DNA of 64,000 bases from Ptychodera flava (Eukaryota > Hemichordata > Enteropneusta > Ptychoderidae). The translations under genes were made by a program, and so were the position numbers. Shown here one piece after another: positions 24,801 to 39,800 of the stretch. Location of the stretch: assembly GCF_041260155.1 (NCBI RefSeq), contig NC_091947.1, positions 33,614,032-33,678,031 on the forward strand. The letters are read 5' to 3'. Position 1 is the stretch's first letter, and the number at the start of each line of letters is the position of its first letter. The notes under the pieces were generated by a model that made no database searches, was not told the origin of the DNA, and was given only the letters and a program-made list of their open reading frames with translations.

Positions 24801-27800
24801 TTATGGCTCTTTACATGAAAAAATCTTAATAAAATGACCGCCTGGCGGCCATATTGGATTGTATCACAAAACAAATCAACGTGCATATGTATGACATAGG
24901 TCAATATCGTTGTACCAACTTTGAATAAAATCGGTTGAGATATGCCCGAGTTATGGCTTTGTACATGAAAAAATCGTAACAAAATGGCTGCCTCGCAGCC
25001 ATATTGGATCGTATCACAAAACAAATTGACGTGCATATGTATGACATATGAAGTAATGCTTGTACCAAGTTTGAATGAAATCACTCCAGGCAATCTCTGA
25101 GATATCTGCGTGAACACGGATGGACGCATGGACGGACGGACCGCACGTATGCACGGACACACACACGCATGACATGACCAAACCTATAAGTACCCCCGGA
25201 CGGTGTCCAGGGGACTAAAAATATATGTGTCTGTTCCTACCCAATCAATGTTCCCTTCTTAAGTGTTCATATGACCTTGCTATTCAATGCTAAATATTAC
25301 ATACATTATTCATTTAATAAATTTCAATATACATTCTTATTTTCCTAGATATAGTGCTATACTTACTGTGTGGAAACCCTGAATATTTAAATCACCACTT
25401 TCTGTAAATGTGAGTTTTTCCAGCCATTCAAATCCTTTGTATACCTGCAATACATTTAAATAAATTATAAAATTATTCTGTTGTATGGTGTTGCTACAGA
25501 CAGTGTATATGGATAAATGGCCTAACTACCATAGTATGTAATTGTAAGCACACAGTCTGAATTTGTGCTAGGTGGATTTTACTTTCACTGTATTACGGAT
25601 CGATTAAAAATGACAACTGTAACATCCAAATGACATGCTTGGAAGCAGTGGTGTGTGCTGTCCACGCAATCCAGAGTAAAATAATTACACACTTTCTAAG
25701 AACACGCAATAAAGGAAGACAAATGTATTTTCTGTTCCATTGACACCATTCACAATGATTCATACTCAGTGGTTGAAGTGTACACTCAGTAGTATCTTAT
25801 CAACTTTGATAAAACCTAACCTTGGATGAGTTCAAAAGGTGTAAATGGTTGTCTTGGTAACTGTATTGTTTATATGTGCCATCCTTTCCAGCAGTGTAGA
25901 TGAAGTCACCATGGCAACAGGCATCAGTGACTCCGCCCTTACCATGCACAGTAACTAAACTCTGTGTTGGTCCCACTGCCTGTAATGCAAATAAATATCT
26001 CTAATGAACTGAGATGTTATGGCAAGTCTCTAATCCTGGTTGTACAGCACTCTTCTGTCATTAATGGTATCAGGGAAATAAAATTGGGAAATATCCAATA
26101 CTTCACTATGATATTTTAACTTTTAACATTGTTTGTGATGGAATTGTCTATCATGAATAAATATTTATGCGCTATTATTTACCATTGCTTACACAAGAAG
26201 GACATAACGTCTATATTGGTAAAGAAAACAGGTGAATTGCACAGAGAAATTATTTTGAACAACACTCAGCAAATGAAATATGGATTTTTCTGTTGCTTTT
26301 TAAAAGACCAGATAGTAGACACTACTCTTCAAAGAGATTTCTGTGTAGTGGTATATATTTAAGAAATTTGTAACTTGTAATTAAGTTCAATGGCACAAAC
26401 AGTTTGTGAAACATGGTACTTCAAACAATAAAATCATAAGACATACACTTTCACAGACCTATCTGTGCAGAGTAAGATAAAATTCATTAGTTCAGTCACA
26501 GACAGTGAAGTGGATCACTTTATTCCGTTTTTCACACTATGGTCACTTACATTATTACCATAATCAAGGAAATATGTCCTACAATGACCAGCAGATGTAT
26601 GAAAGATTGGGACAGCCCTATTGTGCCAAGTTTTAAAGAAATCTGTCCAGAGTTATTTTAATTATGTTTTAAGCACACGCGAAAAAATTAAAACTGAAAC
26701 ATGTAGCTTCTTTACAATGGCTCAATGGTTTCTCATGGTATGTGAGAAAGATACTTGTGACGGATTTCAATATTTTGGACACACATATAGACTTATTTTA
26801 AGAATAATGCAATGATGAACATCACAGAAGATCTACCTGATCTGTTTCTTTAGTTTCAGATTGATAAAGATGAACGGTTCCTCTTCGATCTCCAATCACT
26901 AAACCTTTGTTACTATCCAATATAGAAACCGCTGTCACCCATCTTTGTCTGGCATAGGGCAGCAGGTAGCACTGCAGCTTATTAACTTTCAACTGTTGGC
27001 TTGAAAGTTGAACTTTCCACCAGGTCTGTCCCAAATAAATGAACACACAACAAATCATAAATTTTATAATAACTCATCAACAATCATGAATGAATGTACA
27101 ATTCTAACCTGTACTGACATCATCCATGATTCAATCACTTCTCACTGCATAGCCTTGATGGTGATTCTACATTTAAAAATTGGTCACAAAGTATAGCACC
27201 ATGTATGTGACACTGGCAGCTACCAGATAAATATTGTCTGTTTATCATCTGTGTATATTTTTGCAGCCACTGTGTATCACTGTAGTCTGTGCATAGCTTG
27301 TGTGTTATTTCTGTAGCCCCACTATATTGCTGTTAAGCAGCGTTACTTTGTCTCATGTCTGATGCAGCACAATATTGAAATGACACTCATGCTAATGCAA
27401 CACAGGAACAGGTGATATTGGTATTACAGTTGTATGATGTGCTATGTAGACATGATTCTAGCATTGATGACATTTGAATCTGAATTGTCATGTCAATATA
27501 AACTGGTATCTTACCACCATGCCATCAGGACCTGATGTGAAAATATCTTGATTTGACGCCCAACATAAACTCAGAACTTTTCCTTCATACACTTTCACTT
27601 CTGAAAGCTGTGAAGAATTTTCTGAAAAAAAACAAGATTGTGTTCTTGAAAGCAAGCAATACAACATCTTGCGTACAATGTTCACTGCTAGTTGACAAAT
27701 AAATTACAGTACTAACTTTCAGTTGTCAATACCATGGGACATTATACACATATAGGCTGTGCGTTGTGAAGATGAACACTATGCATTTCAACATGATTTT

Positions 27801-30800
27801 GGGACAGGAAGAGAAATTGAATTGTACAAGCAGAACACTAAAAATAGAACATACATCTAAAGTAAAAACTAATATTGAGCTTTTACTTATTGAATTGTCA
27901 ACTGTTTCACTATGGTTGTATGACAAAATATTTGAGGAGTTCTCCTAGTATAACCTTTCATATGAAAATGATGACATAAAGTGTATAATTCAGTAGAAAG
28001 TTTGCATGTAACAAAACCAACTTCCTTTGTAACACAGGGCCAAACATTCACATTCCACACCCTGGTGCTATTTCTCATTTCTCTAGACTATGGAGTTCAT
28101 TTTTTGATTGCTGAGTTACTTACCTACAACAAAGATTTTCAGGAAACCAGCAATATTTGCCATGGCAACCAATTGATGATTGGGAGAAGGTGATAACAAA
28201 GCATAGGACCCATAATTTGAATCAGACAATAACACATCCCATTGTTTTGTCTGCACATCATAGCTATGAATTATCCTGAAACATATAAAACAATAAAACA
28301 TTCCATTATTTTTTGTCTGCACATCATAGCAATGAACTATCCTACAATAGAAAGATACTATCTGTAAGGAGTACAGTAGTAATTTGCATTTGAAAGAGTA
28401 TATTCTTTCAAATGCAAATTACAGAATAAATATTTGCATAAAATTTGAATAACTGATTTTTTTTTGCATGTATGTGTGGACAGTGGTCAGACACCATTGG
28501 TTGGCCCTTTCAGTAGACCAAATCATATTTTTATGGTTACGTTTTGGACTGAATTAGTAAATGGCATGCATTTACATCGATAAAGTGGATTATAATATGT
28601 CTTTCCAAAATGAAAGAAAACTGAAAGATCAAGATACGGATGATATCATTGCTTATCACGTCTTGATTGACAACCATGGTGGCAATGCCTATGTACTGGT
28701 AATAGCAATTTTTCAGCATAGTGTCATATACATTTCCTTAAACCTCTTATTTCTGTACAAAAAACTTTATGGAAATATTAATAATAAATTATTGATAGCT
28801 ACCCTAGATCTGTGAGGATTAGAATAATTCCAGTCTTCAAGACACACACATGACGAGGACAGTCAGTAAAGTCAGATGGACTATCCAGCTGTACTGTTTG
28901 TATGTCTGTAAAATAAGTTACAAACGTGAACATTTTTGATTATTTTCATCAACCTTGAAATGTGTACAGCAATCTGATAGAACACAAAACTGAGGTCAAT
29001 GAAAAGTCACTCCATTGAAAGTACCAACACACATAAAATGCAGTATGCGATCCCTGCACATTAGAGAAATCAACAATTATTATTTGAAGACATTACTATT
29101 CTTGAGTAGAAGAATTTCAGTCTTTGTGAAATTGATAGACTTAAAACTTGGACTTCTATGTATATGAGTGATGATTTGCTTTTTCCTGCTATAAAGCAGT
29201 GCTACCAAGTCGTCATTTTAATGTTTAACATTTGGATTTCAATTCATGGATATCTTCTTTCATCCCCTGATTACTCCATAGACAGAACTGTCTATGATAA
29301 CGCTGAAAGTTTCTTCAAGGTTTGCATTGTCACTGTCTGCTAATCAATTCAGTCTTTGTGATCAAATCCAAAAATTCAACTGACTGTTATAAAACAGCAA
29401 CAAGTGATAACTGTCCTTTCAAATTATACGTTGTCTTTTCCCATCAATGAGGAGGAGAAAGTCTGCATACTACCGCTGACAATCAAAGAATTAATAACTT
29501 GACACATCATGTCTATTTTCATGAATCTTTCTCTTCAGTTTGTTTCAGTAAAAAGCTGGTCTTCCATTCGTAACATGAAAACTAGTTTTCAAGCTAGGAA
29601 TATGATTTATCGTATGTCAACACACTTACAAGTAAAGTGACATCATCAAGAGAGTAATGTTGCAAAAATGCATGTACTGGCAGCAACATATCCACAATCA
29701 TATCATTGTTAACATTTGAATCTTAATCAAGTTTTAAAAAATAGTTTTGACATAACATTTTGAAAGATCTCAACCATTTTGTACGGAAACAGGCAAATTA
29801 TCAGCATTTAAATGCTCACCTTTCTGTTGCCAGGAAATCAGCGACCACATCCTAATACTGCAATCACCGCCCCCTGTCACCTTGAATAAAAGATGCAATA
29901 ATTGTATTGTAAAGTCTTGGTTTGCAGGATATGTTTCATTCACTGAGAGGCCTGGCAAATTATGCTACCACTGGTATATGCTGAGTAGTGACGTATTGTA
30001 AATTACAGGGATACCATGATAACAATACTGTTGAATCTAAATTAACTGCGGAGCTGGTGTTTTTCTCTGATGATTTTCAAATGCACATTTTGTTGACAAA
30101 TCTAAGTGACTACAAGAATACAAAGACACTATTTCTGTTTACAACTTTCACCACAAAACTTTACAAATATTTTCAAAAGGATGGTCTGTAAGCAGTGTGC
30201 ACCACTAAAATTAATATTCAATGTCTTTTCAAGTTTTTAGTTAGGATTTACAGACTGAGAGAGACCCCATACAGAGTTTTAATCATGAGATCTGTGTTTA
30301 CTTGGTCAAAGCACCTGGTTTAAATTGTAAATATTAATAAACAGCTCTTACCACAACTTGCAGGTCTTCACTTGTTGCCAGACTCCATATACTGCTGCCC
30401 TAAATCAGACGTAAAAATATTACCAAGGAGCAAATTCTCAATACACAATGTTTTCACGTTTAAAAGTCCATGGTCATACTACACCTAAACTCATCATTGT
30501 ATTTCAATACACTTGGTGTCAAACATCTATTCAGTATTTTTGTACAAATGAATAGGGTCACATGTATTCTTAAGTTGGTTATAAACATATATACAAATGC
30601 TGTACCAAGCAGCAAAGAAGCATCTTGCCGGAAAATACTTTTTAGCATTTGTCTAAGAAATGTCTAGATATCAGCAGAAAGCACCATGCAATAGTGACAT
30701 TTTAATCATCTTTTTACCCTTGTAAACTTTCACATACCAAACTGACAGACATGAAGCATTTACTGACCTTATGACCCTTAAACTTTGTCAGTATGTTACC

Positions 30801-33800
30801 ATGGTAATCCCAAAGACAACATGTAGCATCCTGAAAACAAAGTAATATCTTCTGCTTTCATTAGGTGTAACAGGAGAATATTGTTCCCTTTCATAATCTT
30901 CAAATACCCATAGACTTGGCAGATTATTGACGAATTTTGTATGTTACGCTGAATCATTAATAAATTTGAACTTTTACAGATAATTACATGAGAAGCAAAT
31001 GATGAAAAAATTCATTTGTTGGCATGCTCATCTTATTTGATCTCATAGGACTATGTATACTCTGTAGTGATATACACTGGATTCATTTACACATAGACTA
31101 CGATGCTGACAACGACATTGACACTGAATATGTACACATTTGGATATTGGCCTAGATTGCATGACATCGAAAAAAATGTAAATGAATGCCAGGGAGTTTT
31201 GAATAGTTTGTGCGTATCAAAATTCACTAAAACCTCTGTGGTAATTTGTAATTGAATATGAGACACATTTATCACATCCCTGGTACATTGGAAGTGTCAG
31301 AACGCCTTTGTAGAATCCTTGTTCTAAAACTCTATATGATTGCATGAACAAAACATGATTTTTGTGTTATGAATTGGCATTCCCATTCAAAACTCAGTTG
31401 ATTTGTATTAATAGACAATTGGGGTGTTATATTATGCAAGACAAAAATTACCAATACATTGTACATCGACTATGCTGTAAAGTGATCGGGTTCTGACAAT
31501 TTCACTTATTTTGATTATCATGATGTCAGTGACAAGTACATTGTGGGATAAACATAGAGTTGTGTTGTAAAAGACAATGTTAGACCCATGGAAACATGAA
31601 AGGTGAAGTTGTGATAATAAAAATATTATGTATTCATAAACAAATTTTGCATAATATATGGCGGAGATGAATTTCAATGTAGGATACAAACTATTTGATG
31701 AAGGTCAAAACCAATGTGAAATTTGGACATTTTTTTGAAGTATACAGGATAGAACTGCCATTTCGCTGACAGTGTGAAAGATTATACAAAACCCTGATGG
31801 ACTGACATGGAATGTCTCATGCTCACGGGATATTTACATGAGTCAGCCACAGAACTTTTCCAAAGAGTGTGAGATATTCAATGTTATTATACATCTACCA
31901 TCCAGAACAATAGAATTTTGCGTGTGCTACAAAAGCCGTACAGAACGCCCGTTCCGTAAAATGCACGGTTTAAAGGCACCCCATCCCCTGCCACTGTAGC
32001 TGATTGTTCACTGTTGAACAGTTTCAAGGGACCCATTCGACGAGTGCCAGAATAAGTCTCACACGTGCGCTCTGTACGTAGGTGTATAGTGCACAGTCAC
32101 ACTCCATAACTTGCAGAAGCACGTCCGAAATAGTGTTCCACACTGGCGCGATAAAATCGTAAGAAAAATTGTTGACATTACACGAAAACGGCCACTACTC
32201 TGACAATTTGATGCCCCAGTCACTAATGTAAGATGTATAATACCGGTAATAAGGTTATTACGAAAATACTGCAAAGGATGCACTCGGACATTGGTGCCGC
32301 GCATCGCCCTCTGTTTGTGTCGGACGATACGCTGTGCCAATGTCCTCGTGCATCCTTTGCGTTATTTTCGTAATAACCTCATATTAGCACATTGGTGTTT
32401 AGCGTTTTATTTATCAATGATCTGAAGTAGGGAGAGGTCACTCATGGCATAGAAACTAATTTCATTACAATAATTCAGGGTCCCTCTGTGACAGAGGGAC
32501 CGTGAGTTTTTTAAATGAATGTAGATTCCATTCCAAAAATACCGTACATGCACATCTGGATTACTCTTACCTCTCCTATGCTGACAATGTATTTGTCCAT
32601 GAACACTGCATCCCATACCCGAGCACTGTGACCATACAATACTAAAAGCGGGATGGTCGGAATCAAATTGAGGTGCTCTGGATCTTTCATGTCCCAGATA
32701 CGAATACTTCTATCATCTGACACTGAACACAGTTTGCCATATTTTTCACTGAAGGAAATTGAGAATATGACACCCTGCAGTAATAAAAACAATTCAATCA
32801 TCTTATGAGTGTTTATTTTCTTTATTTTTATCTGATTTATTGGTAACAGATTGACATATCTACCAGCAATGTAAATTGAAAATACCAGTACAATATAGTT
32901 TCTGACTTTCACAGTGAAAAACTCTGTTATTTTTTGAGGTGTTTTACATAAGAGTTACTGACTCAAAATGGTCAAAGCATTTCACTATCAGATTTGATAA
33001 ATTGATATGATGGTCTTTGAGATCTTGACCATGCACTGTCTGACCATAGACTCTATCTGACCATGGACCTAGGGTCTGTGGTCTGACTAAACATTGTTTT
33101 TTAAGCTAGAACCCCATCCTGTTTGAGATCACTGACTATTGAAGAGTACTGTTCATGTTGAACTTCTTGTCAAAATAACATGCATCTTGTCTAAACAGTG
33201 TTTTCCACATGGGGGATACTGAGAGGTGGGCCATCACTCTGGTTTTTTTTTTTCAGCAATCTGTTCATACTGTAATGACCGCACAAAAGAATACCTTTTT
33301 ACAAAAGAATAAGCAAAGTATACATTGCTATGTAACAGGTCAGCCCTCTGTTTTTGCAAGCTTTGGGTAATACTAGCAGATATTTATTCAATGCTCTACA
33401 AGGGTTATGTTGGAAGATTTTATAATAATGATTTGGGGATTTGATCGAGAAAGTGCAAAGTGATGCTTTATGGAACAAATAATTTATTAAATTATCAAAA
33501 GTTACAGTCACTGGTTGTTAATTGAAAATCTCACATACCTCATGACCACACAGACGTTTCTCTACCAAAGCTTGATTACTTTCTGTCCTGTCTCCTGTAG
33601 GTTTCCATAAAACAACTTGATTGAAGACGGTACCAACAGCGACTACTAAACTTGACCATGAATTACCAATGATAGTAGCAGAGTAACTATTTCCAGTTAA
33701 GTCTTAAAAACTTAAATACCAGCAAGTGACCTAACAACAAAGTTTTTGATGTTGCATTTTACACAATCAACACAGTCTTGTACAAAAGGCACTACGGTAT

Positions 33801-36800
33801 TCATAAACATGTTGGTTTTAGAAAACATTTTATTCATTTCCTATAACAAATGTTATTTGCAAGTGAGATATAAACGTAAAAAAAAAATATTTGACACATC
33901 TACCTTCATAAAAGGATACAGAATGCATTTATCTTCACAGTGTACATGCTCAATGACCTTTGAACTCTTCCAGTCAAATAATGCAATAGAGTTGTGAGCT
34001 AAGGCTATGGCAAGATGGTCTTCATTCTGTAAAGATATCATTCAGAAAGTCAAATTGTGATAAAGTGTCGTCAATATTCTTACTGACTGAAAATAAAACA
34101 TATGGTATGATTGTAATGATTATTTGATAAAGGCCATGGTATGGGGCTGTACATGTTCTTCTTTCTTGGCAGTATATGTAATTTGAGCTCAACAAGGGGA
34201 TTTAGGTGGGCCACCCTTCTGTTTTTAAAGCAATCTTTTCATGTATTAATAACCATACTGTACAAGAGAATACATTTTCATAGCAGAAGAATATGCAAAT
34301 TATACTTTATTATGTCAATCGGTCAACCTTCTGTTTGTCCAAGCTTAAGAACACTGTGATACTCTTACTTTTGACTGGAATATTTGTTACACCATTTTGT
34401 GAAAATGGCAGTCCAGTGTTGTCCTTAGAAGCCGGGTGACGGGTAAATAACCCGGCTATTTGCATTTTTTCCCGGCTACTTTTAACGTCATTAGATTATT
34501 TTTATAGACCTGTAATTTCGGGATTGCGTTGCCAGCTGTTAGACGGCACACGTACGATTAGCAGTTTTGCGACCCCTTTCCCTGCATGGAACTGCACAAA
34601 CAAAATACAGTTTCTAAATACCCGTTTGTGGCTCTTTGAGCCCGATCTCTTATTTGTTAAATAGTGTGATTGGCTGATGGACGCGCCTATTGTGTTGTCT
34701 TTGTTACGAGCAGTGTAATTGGTTGGATTAGTATGAAGGTCATGCATCATAGGTCATTTTTAACGATGGCGTCAAAAAGAAATGTGGTGTCGGCCACTGG
34801 CACCTTGTCGATGGAATATTTTTCCCGAAGAAAGCCCGTTCGAAAGGTATACTTGATTCCAAAAATATATTTAGTTTATGTATGAAAAACTTCAATTTCG
34901 CTGAATTTGTGAGAAAAAAGCGCCGAAAAGATGTGATTTTAATCGACGATTCGAAGTTCATGAGACTGCAGCTAGTTTTCCGCCGCCGCGCTGGCTGCCA
35001 ACGTCACGGTCACTGCGAGTATGATCTTCCTAACAAATCAAGTTATTCTCTGAGCAATACCGATGCATTATCTAGATTTAAACAAAATTAGCTAGAACTG
35101 ATTTTTTTAGAAGCTGCTGTTTATTTGAATGGGTATTTTTTTTCATTGATTATTTTTACGTACTAGAATCCATGGTCACAGGCATGTGTGTTGCCGACCG
35201 GCGCATGATCGTCACGGTTCACGGCTTCACAGTGGCGCTGATCCCCTGTTGCTTAAGACAACAGGACAATACGTCGTGAATTCCGGCATGGGTTCAATTT
35301 CACTGCGCCTCTTCATGTTCTCCATGTTGGGTTGCCGGAGAGTGTATTTCGATGGACCCTCTGAATCATTTTTTTCACGGACTCGTGGAGCAAATTTGAA
35401 AGAAAATAGAGTTGTTTCCTTCCGACGCCATGCTACATATCTGCTTTGATCAAATTTGGGGACAGCGAGACGCGATGATCGTGCGCGGTTTGCATTTTAT
35501 TTGTTGCAACATTTCTGTCAATCGCTCACTCTGTGTGATAGTTTCAGAAACTATCGCTCGCCTGAAAATTAGCAACGCAGTAAGTTCATAGGCACAGCTG
35601 ACATGGTAACGTGCCTCTGACTCGACGATGCCGATTTTTCAGACTACACTCAAAGAATCCGAAACTTTCCACACAAAATGAGTGATTGACAGAAATGTTG
35701 CAACAAATTTAATGTTAAGCGGGCACTCATCCCATCTGGTTGTCGCCTAGGCTTAGTCGCGGAGAGTGCTTTCGCAAACATTTTACTATTATCGTTTGCG
35801 TATAGAAACTCATAACAATGAAAAAATGCGTAGAGACTCAATCCAATGCGTAATATTATTACGCATTGCATCGACTCTCTACTATACGCATTTTTTCATT
35901 GTTATGAGTTTTCTATGTACGCATTTTTGCGAACACTGTTACAGTGAATTATCTTACCGATATTTTTCTTAACAAAAGCGAATGTGTTTTAATTAGAATA
36001 GAATGAGTTTGATGATTTTGGGGAAACTACTATGTGGTAATGAAGAATGGGCAATGAGCAATGAAATGAGCAGACAGCGGGTGATTTAAGATTAAATGTT
36101 ACATCTTCACTGCAAATAAAACCACAAGTGTGTCATAAATAATACAAACAAAACAAAATCATGTTTGTTTGCTTTGTTGTATATGAGCCACGTCTAAGAC
36201 ACACAACAAACGTACTGTTTCAGTCTCAGCTAAATGTCACCTCAGATGTCACCAGAGAACACCATTTCCACTCCAAAATTTCATTTTTCGCCTTGCGAGA
36301 GGAGGGACACCCCCCTGTCGCACTCTTCCCCCCTCGTTCGCTACGCTCACTCGCCGCTCGGTCGCTTCGCTCCCTCGTAGACCACCCGTCTACTTTCTGA
36401 AATTACCCGGCTACTTTTAAATATAAGGACAACACTGTTAATGGCAAAACTTTGGAAACCCCTCCTTGGAATGGCATGGTCCATTACTTCCTGTTAAGAA
36501 TACCCCTTCTAGAGAATGGCATAGCTCCTTAGTACAATACCTATGCTATGTATGATACCCCTTGCTGCCGAGTCTATTTAACTTGCTTGACGTTAACTAT
36601 GTCTTTCTGCAATGGAATAATCCCTTGAAACTATTCAATGTAGGACAATGGACACCTATTCAATGTAATTCCATCTTTTTTCAATAGAGTGGTCCAATTC
36701 TACCAGTTGAATGTCGGACACTGTCTTCTCACAAAAGAACAGTACCTTACAACCTGAACAGTATGAACTCCCTTGTTTTTGAAAGAAACTTTTGATCATG

Positions 36801-39800
36801 ATAGTTTAATTTGAATATCTGTAATTTTTAGTTTCTTGAAATCAGCTGTACCAGATGAGGGTCAAAATTATCCCGACATTGGCCAGACAGTGAAGTTACC
36901 ACCATGAAAATCTTACCTTAAGCCATTGTACATCTTTTATCCAGTCTGCTACCTCACAAAGTTTTCTCTTCACTGTAATTCTAGGAAAGAAAAAAATTAG
37001 TGCAAATGATAATCTGTTCCTATTGTGATCACAATTGATTAATGTAGATATGACCTGCATCTAAATTCAACCAAACTTTCATGCTTGAACAATTTGCTAG
37101 ATAAATTTTCAGTTAATTCTATATGGCTACCATCAGGCATTGTCATCTGTATGACTTCATGGAACCTCTCTAATATTTTCAAACAAATATCTCAATCAAA
37201 GAAACAGTATTACAGTATAAATTATACTGTACATATACATATACATATACATAGACTAAGTCATAACATGTATTGCCTACGAAGCCTAGAATTTGTAGCA
37301 TTTGTTATGTTTGATGGATATGCCAATGCTAGTACAATGTCAGTGACGGATAAAAATAAATGGAGTGTTTACATGTGTACATACTGGTATACAGCTTTGT
37401 CATATGGAAGACGTAGCAACATGAAATACTGGTAGCTTGAGCGAGCTACCAAAGTTTTGACCAAAAGAATAAAGCAGTTGATACCTTCTGGATTGTAAAT
37501 CTAACTGCAGAACACAAAGAGCCTTCTGACCATACACAGCAAACAAATCACTGGGTCCTGAAATAATGAGGAATTTCAAATTAAGTCAAGAAATACTGTC
37601 CATTGATGTTCGTCATGGAGCAACTGTATATAGATGAAGAAAATAATACGTTCTTCATCTTCAATAAATAGCATACATACTACCGTGATACTTCAAAATT
37701 CAATGCATACATGTACAGCTGCTAGTGCTGCTAATACCTAATACTTTAAATGTGTATTCTGACATATGAAAATTGTAATGTTTATGCACCTTTTTTTGTA
37801 CTGTAAGATTTCAATAGTATTCAAGTGTTTTGAATAAAATCCTTCAACTTCACTTTTACCATCCAGAAAGGATATTACACATATGATTTAATTTCTGTCA
37901 GGATTTGGCAGAAAATCTTTTCTAATATACGCCAAATGACAAGGTGGACATTTGGTATTTTACAATGTATAAGGACATAACCATCCCAATCTCTGCTTGG
38001 GTATATGGACAGATATAGATCTACAAATGTGTGCTCTAACAACAGTGTCTGTGGCATCAGCTTACACATATTTAAAGATTTACATGTACAATTACAGCAT
38101 ACTGACATGGGTACTCTACAAAGGGGACAGGATATCTTACAAAATTTGATCATTCATCTCAGGGTCTAAGTTTGCTCTCTTACAAAATAATCTGTAAAGA
38201 CTGCTGTAGTTACTGTATATTTCAAATGATTAACACATGTATAGCATGGATATGGAAGACGTACCTTTCCTGATGCCATGTATGTTACACCAGTGAAGCG
38301 CATTTTCCATGATTACTTGCCTTCCATCACTGATTGAATAGACCTTGAGGTATGGTCCTTCTCCTGCCAAAGTAATCAATATTTATAGATATGTATGTCG
38401 TTACATTTCTGACAGCTCTTGACAGAATTCCAGTTTTAATTATTCTATTGTTCATATATGTAATTGTGATTTTTCTGTGTTTACATCAAATTTCTGACAT
38501 GAATTGGTTCATATTCTGAAATGTAGGTCTGCTCTGATAAAAGTTCCACATTAGTTCTGTTCGTTTAACCCTTTGAGCACCAGAGTCAATTTTGTCACCT
38601 TTATAAAACATACCGTACTCAATTTTTTTCCAATTTTTGCCAAAATTTTGATAAACAACAGTAGCCAATGAAATGTGATGTCCATTTGGTCCAAAATTGT
38701 CAAAAATATTACTGAATAATTCATGAAAATTAGTAAAATGTTGCTGCACTGCACTAAAATTTCAGTGGGAAAAATTGTAGCACTCACAGGGTTAAACTTT
38801 TGTGATAGGTGACAAATTCTAAATAAAAAACACAAATTAAAATACATGTACATCCTTTCCATTTACAAATTGCCAATGAACTACGGCTTGCTCTTTCATC
38901 ACAAACATCACAAACTGTTAGCATTGATATTGGAGCTCACTATTAACATGTACGCCACCAACAAAAAGTGAGAGTGGTAGATATAGATGTTTACTTCTTC
39001 ATATATGCTCTCGATAACTTTATGATTTGTGTTCAACAATAGAGTGTATGAATTATGAGTTGATTACGGTAAGGTTTGTACATGATTAACATCAACTAAG
39101 TTCAATAATAGCCAGTGTTGTTACATACTGTCATATTGAACACACTTGCCAAAACTGGGTTCTAATACTACATACAATGACAGGCCTTTGTAGAGCCAGC
39201 AAAGAGTCAGCGTGGTGATGAGTTTTCATTCAAAATACTGTCCAGAGAAGAATAGTTGTATCTAGATTTCATGAATTTTGGCTGACCAAAGGATTACAAA
39301 TATATCGTATTTAGCATTGACAAAAACTCCCAAATTCAATGACAGATGTATACTTCAACTTTTATTTTATAAAGTTCAACAAAATGCTAAAGACAGCTAT
39401 AGTCTTATACATTATTGCCTGAATACATGGGTTTATGTGCCCGAGAGCAGGTGACAATTTGCCCGAGGCCAGGAAGGCAAATTGTCACCTGCTGCAGGGC
39501 AGCATAAACCCATATATTCAGGCAACAATATTTTTATTACATGCCTCTTCACAGTTTATAGTATATGATATTTAGTTACATGCAGGGCATTGTCGAACAA
39601 TTTTACCATTATTGACCAGCATCAAAAAGATTGAAACGAAAGTCAAAATAGTAGTGTGCACATAGATATTTTACATCTAGCGTTAAGCGTCAACACATGT
39701 ACTTAGATGTCGAAAACATCAAAGGGCTTCACCGGACTGGCTATAACTATGGAAACCGGTCAGTACATCGTTCACACGGCCTGTCAACTTCCCGAATGTT

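Noticed and set aside
24752..25162. 136-residue minus-strand open frame
   Set aside because: It repeats with the ~148-bp Helitron-like units and is not a protein gene.
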